A stretch of 12,285 nt of DNA, taken from positions 1 through 12,285 of the forward strand of contig JAIRNN010000359.1 in NCBI GenBank assembly GCA_031257995.1, given 5' to 3'. Positions 7,003 to 12,285 of this stretch are shown here, piece by piece. A program made the position numbers and the translations under genes. Origin of the DNA: Spirochaetaceae bacterium (GTDB lineage: Bacteria; Spirochaetota; Spirochaetia; Treponematales; Breznakiellaceae). The notes beneath the pieces are model-generated. The model had not been told where the DNA came from. It worked only from the letters and a program-made list of their open reading frames with translations, and did no database searches. The number at the start of each line of letters is the position of its first letter. Positions within the stretch are counted from its first letter, which is position 1.

Positions 7003-7349
7003 ATATTATAACCTCGTACATATATATGCGGTTGTTAGCCCGTTTGCTTTATTTTGACACGAAAAAAAAGGCGAAAAGGTGAAAAAATCGTGGTTTTGGA
7101 ACAGGCTCTGTCAGGAAAAACGCATAGAATTTTTTAGAACCACGAACCACACGAACTTTTGCTTCGATAACATTGATTTTTCCTGAATTTTCAGCGAGCT
7201 TTTGGCGGAGCAAAAAACTCGAGTAATGAAAACGGACAGAAAAATGAAAATTACCTGTTCTGTTCGTGGTGTTCGTATGGTTACGGGCCAAAGGCCCATT
7301 GGTTAAATTTTATTTCTATGTGTTTATCCTGAGCCTCTGTTGATTGTGC
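7003..7349. other. AT-rich intergenic region between the RAYT-like gene and uxuA
   Basis: No credible gene. The first ~80 bases are AT-rich (ATATATAT at 7019-7026 and a poly-A run near 7062-7070) and probably hold the RAYT promoter on the minus strand. A repeat-bounded segment follows at 7139-7281. A perfect GGGCC-AAA-GGCCC hairpin lies at 7285-7297, just upstream of the uxuA promoter, without a U-tract on the plus strand. Confidence 0.6.
7139..7281. repeat. MITE-like segment bounded by CCACGAAC/GTTCGTGG inverted ends
   Basis: The left end is ACCACGAACCACACGAAC (7139-7156) and the right end is GTTCGTGGTGTTCGTATGGT (7262-7281). Each is built from CACGAAC-type units, and the two face each other in inverted orientation about 105 bases apart. 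The interior has a small CTGAA-TT-TTCAG hairpin. The reading frames across it look like low-complexity translations and not a gene. The segment could be a non-autonomous element. Confidence 0.45.
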
Positions 7350-7378
7350 TTGACAACTTTTCTGATCCGTGCTATGCT
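7350..7378 (+). promoter_or_regulatory. uxuA promoter (sigma-70 type)
   Basis: TTGACA (7350-7355), exactly 17 bases, then TATGCT (7373-7378). Transcription would start near 7385, leaving a leader of about 55 bases. The -35 sits in ATTGTGCTTGACAA, an identical 14-mer also found at the fhs promoter. No clear operator palindrome is seen in the leader. Confidence 0.8.
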
Positions 7379-7440
7379 TATTGTCTATATTTCAAATCAA
7401 AGAAAAAGGTGCTGTTTTTATTAACGACTAGGAGATTTTT

Positions 7441-8502
7441 ATGAAAATGGTATTTCGATGGTTTGGGTCGCAGGACGACCCGGTTCCCCTTGAGTATATC
7501 CGGCAGATTCCCGCCATGACGGGGATCGCGGGGACGCTTCCCGATATTCCGGTGGGCGAGGTTTGGCCGGTTGAGCGTATCGCGGCGTTGCGGGAAGAGG
7601 TGAACGGCGCGGGGCTCGAGTTTGAGGTGGTGGAGAGTGTCGGCATGCACGAGGACATTAAGCTGGGGAAGCCGTCCCGTGACGAGTGGATTGCGAAGTA
7701 TCAGGAGACGATCCGCCGTCTCGGCAAGTACGGCGTGAAGGTGATCTGTTACAACTTCATGCCGGTGTTTGACTGGACGCGCACGGAACTTGCCAAAGTG
7801 CTTCCCGACGGTTCCAACACGATGGCCTATGATGAGGCGGCACTTGCCAAGATTGACCCGTCCCGCATTGTCGAGTCGATGAGCGAGATGTCCAAGGGTT
7901 ACTACCTTCCCGGCTGGGAGCCGGAACGTCTTGGCCGCCTCGACGAACTCTTTCGCGCCTACCGGGATGTGGGCGAGGATGACCTTGCCGTCAACCTAGG
8001 GTATTTTCTCAAAAAGATCGTCCCCGTCTGTAAGGAGAGCGGTATCAAGATGGCCATTCACCCGGACGATCCGCCGTGGAGCGTCTTCGGCCTACCGCGT
8101 ATCATGAAGAGCGCCGCCGATATTGAGCGCATCCTCGGCTTCGTTGACGAACCGGAAAACGGCCTTACCTTGTGTACCGGCTGTTTCGGCTCGAACCCCG
8201 CCAACGACATCCCGGCCGTCATCCGTCGGTTTGGGGAACGTATCCACTTTGCCCACGTGCGTAACATAAAAATCAGTGGGCAGTGTACTTTCCACGAGAC
8301 CTCCCACTATTCATGCGACGGCAGTCTCGATGTCTACGCAATCATGCGGACCTACCACGACATCGGTTATCGCGGCTATGTCCGTCCCGACCACGGCCGC
8401 ATGATCTGGGGTGAAAACGGCCGCCCCGGCTACGGCCTCTACGACCGCGCGCTGGGTGTCGCGTACTTGAACGGCATCTGGGAAGCCTTGGAAAGAAGCT
8501 GA
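7441..8502 (+). CDS. uxuA: Mannonate dehydratase
   Basis: A 353-aa enzyme expected to convert D-mannonate to 2-keto-3-deoxy-gluconate in the cytoplasm, in the glucuronate branch of hexuronate breakdown. The sequence starts MKMVFRWFGSQDDPVPLEYI, typical of UxuA. It retains the putative metal ligands seen in the TIM-barrel ManD/UxuA family: His207 (HPDDPPW), Cys245 (LTLCTG), His272 (HVRNI) and Asp317 (RPDHGR). TGCFGSN replaces the more usual CTGS(L)G context but keeps the ligand Cys. Length is normal for short UxuA proteins. AGGAG (7430-7434) precedes the ATG. It has its own promoter, and about 650 bases separate it from the next gene, so it is probably transcribed alone. No uxuB, uxaC or kdgK is present in the window. 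Confidence 0.95.
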   Translation: MKMVFRWFGSQDDPVPLEYIRQIPAMTGIAGTLPDIPVGEVWPVERIAALREEVNGAGLEFEVVESVGMHEDIKLGKPSRDEWIAKYQETIRRLGKYGVKVICYNFMPVFDWTRTELAKVLPDGSNTMAYDEAALAKIDPSRIVESMSEMSKGYYLPGWEPERLGRLDELFRAYRDVGEDDLAVNLGYFLKKIVPVCKESGIKMAIHPDDPPWSVFGLPRIMKSAADIERILGFVDEPENGLTLCTGCFGSNPANDIPAVIRRFGERIHFAHVRNIKISGQCTFHETSHYSCDGSLDVYAIMRTYHDIGYRGYVRPDHGRMIWGENGRPGYGLYDRALGVAYLNGIWEALERS

Positions 8503-8601
8503 CCCCCGCCTGTGAAGGAGGCAGCAGGGTTCACTGTGACGGGGAAGAGGGGGATGCCTCCCATCGGCTATATATTCAAAACTCCTTGATAAGATAGAAA
8601 A

Positions 8602-8631
8602 GGAGGGAAAGTCTCTCCCTCGCTCCTGTCC
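8602..8631 (-). repeat. Palindromic dispersed motif, copy 3
   Basis: The minus strand reads GGACAGGAGCGAGGGAGAGA then CTTTCCCTCC. It is related to copies 1 and 2 with more changes. GAGGGA and TCCCTC can form a 6-bp stem. Downstream of uxuA it might help end transcription, but it has no T-run. Confidence 0.45.
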
Positions 8632-8696
8632 GCTTTTCGGCTGATAAGCCCGCATCTACGCCTAAAGGCGCGTCCACACCTCCCTCCGTTTGGTCA

Positions 8697-8716
8697 TCCG
8701 CTAACCCCTCTGCGGG
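8697..8716 (-). repeat. REP-like sequence, 3' half, split copy
   Basis: The reverse complement CCCGCAGAGGGGTTAGCGGA matches 12228-12247 with one mismatch in 20. In the right-edge copy the other half directly adjoins it; here the other half is about 100 bases away at 8817-8831. Confidence 0.65.
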
Positions 8717-8801
8717 CACCCAATGTCGCACGCGAAACGTTGAACGTGTTTTGGCATTCCAGCGGCACGGTGCTCATGAATGCTTTGCCGTAAATAAATA
8801 C
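8714..8801 (+). repeat. Dispersed ~95-bp repeat, copy B
   Basis: Starts GGGCACCCAATGTCGC and includes CGAAACGTTGAACGTGTTTT then GGCATT and CACGGTG, aligning block by block with copies A and C. A gap of about six bases relative to copy A follows CACGGTG. It lies between the two halves of a REP-like sequence. Confidence 0.7.
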
Positions 8802-8816
8802 AACAGGGCCCCGGGA

Positions 8817-8831
8817 GGCCCCCGCAACGCC
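8817..8831 (-). repeat. REP-like sequence, 5' half, split copy
   Basis: The reverse complement GGCGTTGCGGGGGCC is identical to 12208-12222. Together with 8697-8716 it forms the palindrome arms that are contiguous at the right edge. Confidence 0.65.
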
Positions 8832-8867
8832 ACGTCCCTATCCCCGGCCATTATCCATTCCCCCAAA

Positions 8868-8959
8868 GGGCACCCATTTGCCGCGCCCGAAACGTTGAGG
8901 GCGTTAGTGCAATTATGCAACATGGTGCGGCGCCAATAACGGCAATTTTTTGATAAAAC
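8868..8959 (+). repeat. Dispersed ~95-bp repeat, copy C
   Basis: Starts GGGCACCCATTTGCCGC, includes CCGAAACGTTGAGGGCGTTA and ATGGTGCGG, and ends GATAAAAC, which is also how copy A ends. It is in the same orientation as copy B, about 65 bases downstream of it, and 105 bases before the fhs -35 box. Confidence 0.7.
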
Positions 8960-8990
8960 CTTCGGTGCCGCAGGGAAGCCCCCGGCGCAA

Positions 8991-9031
8991 CGTTTTATAA
9001 GGCTTTAACGAAGGGCCTTAGCCTGAAAACG
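8991..9031 (+). other. Imperfect hairpin upstream of the fhs promoter
   Basis: CGTTTT (8991-8996) pairs with AAAACG (9026-9031), and AGGCT (9000-9004) pairs with AGCCT (9020-9024). The interior contains a self-complementary AAGGGCCTT. It lies upstream of the predicted transcription start, so it would act as DNA, or as a terminator for leftward or read-through transcription, but not as a leader structure. Confidence 0.5.
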
Positions 9032-9034
9032 GTA

Positions 9035-9049
9035 TGAGCCGTCGGCTTA
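9035..9049. promoter_or_regulatory. Candidate operator palindrome upstream of the fhs promoter
   Basis: TGAGCCGTCGGCTTA is a 15-base near-palindrome with 7-base arms and one wobble, ending 14 bases before the -35 box. The position suits an activator-type site. This is inference from symmetry and location only. Confidence 0.35.
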
Positions 9050-9063
9050 ACGACAAATTGTGC

Positions 9064-9092
9064 TTGACAAATCCAGAATCCTGTGTCATGAT
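9064..9092 (+). promoter_or_regulatory. fhs operon promoter (sigma-70 type)
   Basis: TTGACA (9064-9069), 17 bases, then CATGAT (9087-9092). The start would be near 9099, giving a leader of about 50 bases. The flanking ATTGTGCTTGACAA is identical to the uxuA promoter. The short leader leaves little room for a folate-sensing riboswitch, and none was recognised. Confidence 0.7.
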
Positions 9093-9149
9093 GATAGCAA
9101 GTTATCCTCAATTTACAAGACTATAAGAAAGACTATTAAGAAGAAAAAT

Positions 9150-10874
9150 ATGACAGGAGATGGAGTTAAGAAGTTCCCCGGTTTGGACATCGAGATCGCG
9201 CAGGCGGTGTATCCCGAACACGCGGACAAGATTCAGGAAGTGGCCAAGCGGGCGAACATTCCTGAAAAATACTTGGAGCCCTACGGGTATTACAAAGCGA
9301 AGGTTGATTACAACTACCTTGCCGACCACAAGAACGACCCGGACGGGAAACTCATTCTTGTAACCGCGATTACCCCGACACCTGCGGGTGAAGGGAAGAC
9401 GACGACGACGGTTGGTCTTGCGGACGGGCTCAAGCGGATTGGCAAGAAGGTCATAGTGGCGCTTCGCGAGCCTTCCCTCGGCCCGGTGTTTGGTGTGAAG
9501 GGCGGCGCAGCGGGCGGCGGTTGGGCGCAGGTTATCCCGATGGAAGACATCAACCTGCACTTCACTGGCGATTTCCACGCGGTCGGCGCGGCAAACAACT
9601 TGCTTGCGGCTATGATCGACAACCACATCTATCAGGGCAACAGGCTAAACCTCGACCCGCGCAAGATCGTCTGGCGCCGCTGTGTTGACATGAACGACCG
9701 GCAGCTCCGCTTTATCGTTGACGGTTTGGGCGGCAAGGCGAACGGCGCATCCCGCGAAGACGGCTACGACATCACGGTCGCTTCCGAGATCATGGCTATT
9801 CTCTGCCTCTCGTCCAGCATCGACGATCTCAAGGCCCGTCTTGGCCGAATTATCGTAGGCTACACCTACGGCAAGCAGTCGGACGGCAGCGAAAAACCGG
9901 TAACCGCGTCCCAGATCAACGCGCAGGGGGCCATGGCGGCACTCCTCAAAGACGCGCTGAAGCCCAACCTTGTGCAGACGCTGGAAGGCACCCCGGCCTT
10001 TATTCACGGCGGGCCCTTCGCCAACATCGCCCACGGTTGTAACTCAATCATGGCGACACGGCTTGCGCTCAAGCTGGGCGATTATGTCATCACGGAAGGC
10101 GGTTTCGGTGCCGATCTCGGGGCCGAGAAGTTCCTCGACATCAAGTGCCGTTTCGCCGGTCTCAAGCCGAACGCGGTTGTCATCGTGGCAACCGTGCGCG
10201 CGCTCAAGCATCACGGCGGTGTCGACAAGGCCGACCTTAACAAGGAAAATCTTGAGGCGCTCAAAAAGGGGCTCCCAAACCTGTTCCAGCACATCGAAAA
10301 CGTTACCACCGTGTTTCATCTGCCGGCGGTTGTCGCGATCAACGCATTCCCGACGGACACCAAGGCCGAGCTTGACCTCGTTGAAAAGATGACCAAGGAA
10401 AAAGGCGCCAACGTCGTGCTCTCCGAAGTGTGGGCAAAGGGCGGCGAAGGCGGCGTGAAATTGGCCGAAGAAGTGGCGCATTTGACGGAGTTGCCGAACA
10501 AGTTTACGTACAGCTATGATGTAAATGCCTCCGTCAAGGACAAGATCGAAGCGATCGCCAAAAAGATTTACCATGCGGATGCTGTGAACATTCTGCCGAA
10601 CGCGCAGAAGCAGGTTGCCCAGCTCGAAAAACTCGGCATGGACAAGGTACCGGTCTGTATGGCCAAGACGCAGTATAGCTTTTCGGACGATCAGACTCTG
10701 CGCGGCGCGCCGCGTGGCTGGACGCTCACGGTCCGCAACATCAAGATTTCCGCCGGCGCGGGCTTCATCGTCGCGCTTACCGGTGAGATAATGACGATGC
10801 CCGGCCTTCCGCCCGTTCCGGCTGCCGAGAAGATCGATGTGGACAACACGGGTAAGATTTCGGGGCTGTTTTAG
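9150..10874 (+). CDS. fhs: Formate-tetrahydrofolate ligase (10-formyl-THF synthetase)
   Basis: A 574-aa ATP-dependent enzyme that joins formate to tetrahydrofolate, the entry step of the methyl branch of the Wood-Ljungdahl pathway and of C1 assimilation generally. Signatures: P-loop-like TPTPAGEGKT (75-84), REPSLGP (106-112), FGVKGGAAGGGWAQV, MEDINLHFTGD, TPAFIHGGPFANIAHGCNS, AVVAINAFPTDT, VWAKGGEGG, and the C-terminal IMTMPGLP. It is close to the ~559 aa of the Moorella enzyme, with a slightly longer N-terminus. I chose ATG 9150 because a GTG at 9060 in the same frame lies upstream of the predicted transcription start. The ribosome site before ATG 9150 is weak (AAGAAG). fchA starts 18 bases downstream, so the two are co-transcribed. 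The gene alone does not prove acetogenesis, since non-acetogenic treponemes also carry it. Confidence 0.97.
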   Translation: MTGDGVKKFPGLDIEIAQAVYPEHADKIQEVAKRANIPEKYLEPYGYYKAKVDYNYLADHKNDPDGKLILVTAITPTPAGEGKTTTTVGLADGLKRIGKKVIVALREPSLGPVFGVKGGAAGGGWAQVIPMEDINLHFTGDFHAVGAANNLLAAMIDNHIYQGNRLNLDPRKIVWRRCVDMNDRQLRFIVDGLGGKANGASREDGYDITVASEIMAILCLSSSIDDLKARLGRIIVGYTYGKQSDGSEKPVTASQINAQGAMAALLKDALKPNLVQTLEGTPAFIHGGPFANIAHGCNSIMATRLALKLGDYVITEGGFGADLGAEKFLDIKCRFAGLKPNAVVIVATVRALKHHGGVDKADLNKENLEALKKGLPNLFQHIENVTTVFHLPAVVAINAFPTDTKAELDLVEKMTKEKGANVVLSEVWAKGGEGGVKLAEEVAHLTELPNKFTYSYDVNASVKDKIEAIAKKIYHADAVNILPNAQKQVAQLEKLGMDKVPVCMAKTQYSFSDDQTLRGAPRGWTLTVRNIKISAGAGFIVALTGEIMTMPGLPPVPAAEKIDVDNTGKISGLF

Positions 10875-10892
10875 AACATGAGGAATGGAACA

Positions 10893-11540
10893 ATGGCTAT
10901 ATCACAGAAAACGATCCCGGATTTTATAACCGTGCTCGCCTCAAAAGAGCCGGTTCCCGGCGGCGGCGGTGCTTCGGCGCTGGTCGGCGCGGTCGGTGTC
11001 GCTCTCGGCAACATGGCAGGGAGCCTCACCATTGGCAAGAAAAAATATGCGGACGTAGAGGCGGACATCGTCGTGCTGGGGAAAAGATCGGATGCCTTGC
11101 AGGACGCGCTTTTGGCACTCATCGACAAGGACGCGCTGGACTTCGAGCCGTTGGCCAAGGCGTACGGCCTTCCCACGGACACGCCGGAACAGCAGGCGGA
11201 AAAAGACCGCGTGATGGAAACGGCGTCGCGCGTTGCGGCGGCGGCCCCGCTTGAAATTATGCGGAAATGCGCCGAGGGGATCGACATTATCGAAGGCTTT
11301 GCGGCAAAAGGCTCGAAACTCGCCATAAGCGATGCGGGTGTCGGCGTGATCTTTTGCAAGGCCGCCCTTTCTGGCGCGAGCCTCAACGTTTTTGTCAACA
11401 CGAAGGCGATGAAAGACCGCTCCTGTGCGGAAAAGATAAATAAGGAAGCCGAGACATTGCTTGCCATATACGAGGCGAAGGCCGACAAGATTTTCGCGTT
11501 GGTGAAAGGGCAATTGCGGTCACGGCAGGAGTCGCGATGA
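10893..11540 (+). CDS. fchA: Methenyltetrahydrofolate cyclohydrolase, FchA type (cyclodeaminase/cyclohydrolase family)
   Basis: A 215-aa protein of the formiminotransferase-cyclodeaminase C-terminal family, with the glycine-rich EPVPGGGGASALVGA near the N-terminus (19-33) and an otherwise helical sequence of normal family length. Next to fhs the likely reaction is interconversion of 5,10-methenyl-THF and 10-formyl-THF, the step after Fhs; a histidine-degradation cyclodeaminase role is less likely. I prefer ATG 10893, which has AGGA (10881-10884) eight bases upstream. The in-frame ATG at 10878, three bases after the fhs stop, has no ribosome site and would add MRNGT. The stop codon overlaps the start of the lipoprotein gene by four bases (ATGA). 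No folD lies beside it, so the methylene-THF dehydrogenase must be encoded elsewhere. Confidence 0.9.
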   Translation: MAISQKTIPDFITVLASKEPVPGGGGASALVGAVGVALGNMAGSLTIGKKKYADVEADIVVLGKRSDALQDALLALIDKDALDFEPLAKAYGLPTDTPEQQAEKDRVMETASRVAAAAPLEIMRKCAEGIDIIEGFAAKGSKLAISDAGVGVIFCKAALSGASLNVFVNTKAMKDRSCAEKINKEAETLLAIYEAKADKIFALVKGQLRSRQESR

Positions 11541-12019
11541 TGACAAAATGGGTCGGAGCGCTGCTGGGCGTATTGTTTTTCTTCTCGTGCGGGGAGTTGC
11601 CGGAAATAAAGCCGTCGGACTGGGACAAGCGGCAGGATTTCTCCGGCAGGCGGTTTCCCCCTTCAGAGACGGGCTGGTGGGATAAAGTTTCTTCGGATGA
11701 ATTAGATGCCGTTTCGCCATCAGCGGTACAAAACATCAAAAAGAACGAGCGCTGGAAAGGTTCCGGCAAATTTTCAAGCGGTGTTCCGGTTTATTATATT
11801 TTCAAAGCGGCAGTCAGTGTCAAGGTTACTATTGACTGGGAATACCGGCGGGAAGACGGCATTGATTTTGCCTATAAAAAAGTGGGCGTAACGATAGACA
11901 CTGACAATTACGGGACGGTGGGGCAAAACGAGTATCTGGTGATGCGGATTTCCCCGCCCGCCGGTTTTTCCGGCGCCACGGGTAAAACGGATTGGGAAAT
12001 TGGTTTTACGGTGAACTAA
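11537..12019 (+). CDS. Putative lipoprotein of unknown function
   Basis: A 160-aa protein with a spirochete-style lipoprotein signal: K4, a hydrophobic stretch WVGALLGVLFFF, then the lipobox FFSC with the modified Cys at residue 18 followed by Gly. It should be exported and anchored in a membrane. The mature part is polar and probably beta-rich toward the C-terminus (SVKVTIDWEYRRE, KVGVTIDTDN, EYLVMRISPP, DWEIGFTVN). I recognise no family. It overlaps the fchA stop by four bases and is translationally coupled. AGGAG (11527-11531) serves either ATG 11537 or, with better spacing, the adjacent in-frame ATG 11540. Its place in a folate operon may be incidental. Base composition is less GC-rich than that of fhs and fchA. 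Confidence 0.8.
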   Translation: MMTKWVGALLGVLFFFSCGELPEIKPSDWDKRQDFSGRRFPPSETGWWDKVSSDELDAVSPSAVQNIKKNERWKGSGKFSSGVPVYYIFKAAVSVKVTIDWEYRREDGIDFAYKKVGVTIDTDNYGTVGQNEYLVMRISPPAGFSGATGKTDWEIGFTVN

Positions 12020-12066
12020 GCCCCCGTTATGGCGCTTTTACTTGTCCAATTGGTATGGCGTAGGAT

Positions 12067-12083
12067 GTCCCCCTTCGGGGGAC
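12067..12083 (+). terminator. GC-rich hairpin after the fhs operon, possible terminator
   Basis: GTCCCCC-TTC-GGGGGAC is a perfect 7-bp stem 48 bases after the lipoprotein stop. It lacks a U-tract on either strand, so it may instead be an mRNA-stabilising or REP-like hairpin. Confidence 0.35.
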
Positions 12084-12084
12084 T

Positions 12085-12107
12085 GGAAAATTGATAATGG
12101 AAAATGG
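12085..12107 (-). repeat. Short ATTTTCCATTATCC repeat, inverted copy
   Basis: The plus strand reads GGAAAATTGATAATGGAAAA then TGG; its reverse complement resembles 3875-3898. Like that copy it lies next to a promoter-like -35 (TTGACA at 12110). Confidence 0.5.
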
Positions 12108-12109
12108 AC

Positions 12110-12137
12110 TTGACATTTATCTGCGGCGGAGTATTTT
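12110..12137 (+). promoter_or_regulatory. Possible promoter reading off the right edge
   Basis: TTGACA (12110-12115), 16 bases, then TATTTT (12132-12137). The -10 is only a partial match, and the downstream gene, if any, is outside the window. A 7-bp hairpin (12126-12147) overlaps the -10. Confidence 0.35.
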
Positions 12138-12147
12138 TGGACTCCGC
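12126..12147 (+). other. Hairpin overlapping the right-edge promoter-like site
   Basis: GCGGAGT (12126-12132) pairs perfectly with ACTCCGC (12141-12147) around an eight-base ATTTTTGG loop. It could be an operator or a repeat hairpin. Confidence 0.45.
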
Positions 12148-12207
12148 GCCGTGCTGTAAAAATAAAATGGCAAAAACCGCATGGCCCAACCGTTGCGCCG
12201 GGATGGG

Positions 12208-12247
12208 GGCGTTGCGGGGGCCGCGCCCCCGCAGAGGGGGTAGCGGA
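12208..12247 (+). repeat. Intact REP-like palindromic sequence
   Basis: GCGGGGGC-CGC-GCCCCCGC (12214-12232) is a perfect 8-bp stem with a three-base loop, flanked by GGCGTT on the left and AGAGGGGGTAGCGGA on the right. Both arms with their flanks recur in split form at 8817-8831 and 8697-8716. GC-rich extragenic hairpins of this kind are the usual partners of RAYT proteins, and a RAYT-like gene lies at 6496-7002. Confidence 0.6.
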
Positions 12248-12285
12248 AGACGGCTCAAACCCTGCAAACCCATAAGCAGACGCAG

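Larger units (their letters stand above)
8503..9059. other. Repeat-dense intergenic region between uxuA and fhs
   Basis: No supported gene. From left to right it holds copy 3 of the palindromic motif (8602-8631), a small CGCC-TAAA-GGCG hairpin (8659-8670), the first half of a REP-like sequence (8697-8716), repeat copy B (8714-8801), the second REP-like half (8817-8831), a CCATTATCCATTCC repeat (8849-8862), repeat copy C (8868-8959), and two palindromes just before the fhs promoter (8991-9031, 9035-9049). No clear U-tract terminator follows uxuA. Confidence 0.75.

Noticed and set aside
7049..7291. An 80-codon minus-strand open frame rich in Phe, Arg and Asn
   Set aside because: It spans the CACGAAC-bounded repeat segment and the poly-A tract; low complexity, no convincing ribosome site, better explained as repeat DNA.
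8751..8939. A 62-codon plus-strand open frame between uxuA and fhs
   Set aside because: It runs across repeat copies B and C and has no ribosome site; the copies do not keep a common frame.
8600..9050. CRISPR array in the repeat-rich intergenic region
   Set aside because: The repeats are few, irregularly spaced and diverged, with no uniform spacers and no cas genes.
9060..9149. Upstream GTG start extending Fhs by 30 residues
   Set aside because: The GTG is at the -35 box and upstream of the predicted transcription start, and the extra residues do not resemble the N-terminus of Fhs proteins.
9093..9149. Tetrahydrofolate riboswitch in the fhs leader
   Set aside because: The predicted leader is about 50 bases, A-rich and lacks the paired regions such a riboswitch needs.

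Overview
The window looks like part of a chromosome from a GC-rich spirochete of the Treponema type, possibly gut-associated. This is an inference from gene content, not from a marker gene. The main support is a LacI-like/AraC hybrid regulator of a kind common in treponemes, a formyltetrahydrofolate synthetase (Fhs) of the sort known from termite-gut treponemes, a relaxed-lipobox lipoprotein, and intergenic DNA packed with short dispersed repeats. There are no rRNA, tRNA or CRISPR loci.

Layout, left to right. (1) The left edge holds the C-terminal scrap of a GH13 alpha-glucosidase-like gene on the minus strand. Its catalytic part is absent from the window, and a ~95-bp dispersed repeat (copy A) sits where it should be. 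(2) A 711-aa minus-strand regulator follows, with a sugar-binding-like domain, a central sensor region, a receiver-like region and a C-terminal AraC helix-turn-helix. (3) Bases 2534-3838 are a decayed IS4/Tn5-like insertion sequence. Its terminal inverted repeats are still readable, but the transposase gene is broken by several frameshifts and has apparently lost its third catalytic residue. (4) clpA encodes the ClpP-partner unfoldase. It has its own consensus-like promoter and an unusual charged low-complexity insert between its two AAA modules. (5) A minus-strand RAYT/IS200-like (Y1) protein retains the family's flanking motifs but has lost the HUH histidines. (6) uxuA (mannonate dehydratase) has a strong promoter and is probably monocistronic. 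(7) A 550-bp intergenic stretch carries copies B and C of the ~95-bp repeat, REP-like GC-rich palindromes and hairpins. (8) The last operon is fhs - fchA - lipoprotein, followed by a right-edge intergenic region with more hairpins and repeats.

Function. fhs and fchA encode consecutive steps of tetrahydrofolate one-carbon metabolism (formate to 10-formyl-THF, then 10-formyl-THF/5,10-methenyl-THF interconversion) and are clearly co-transcribed. The downstream lipoprotein overlaps fchA by four bases and has no recognised function. uxuA belongs to hexuronate catabolism. The regulator beside a glucosidase remnant suggests a former sugar-utilisation locus.

The most interesting material is the repeat biology. 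A ~95-bp element occurs three times, once inserted between the two halves of a REP-like palindrome that is intact elsewhere in the window. A 26-30-bp palindromic motif lies upstream of both the regulator and clpA, just outside the dead IS. A RAYT-like protein without its HUH histidines is encoded among these repeats.
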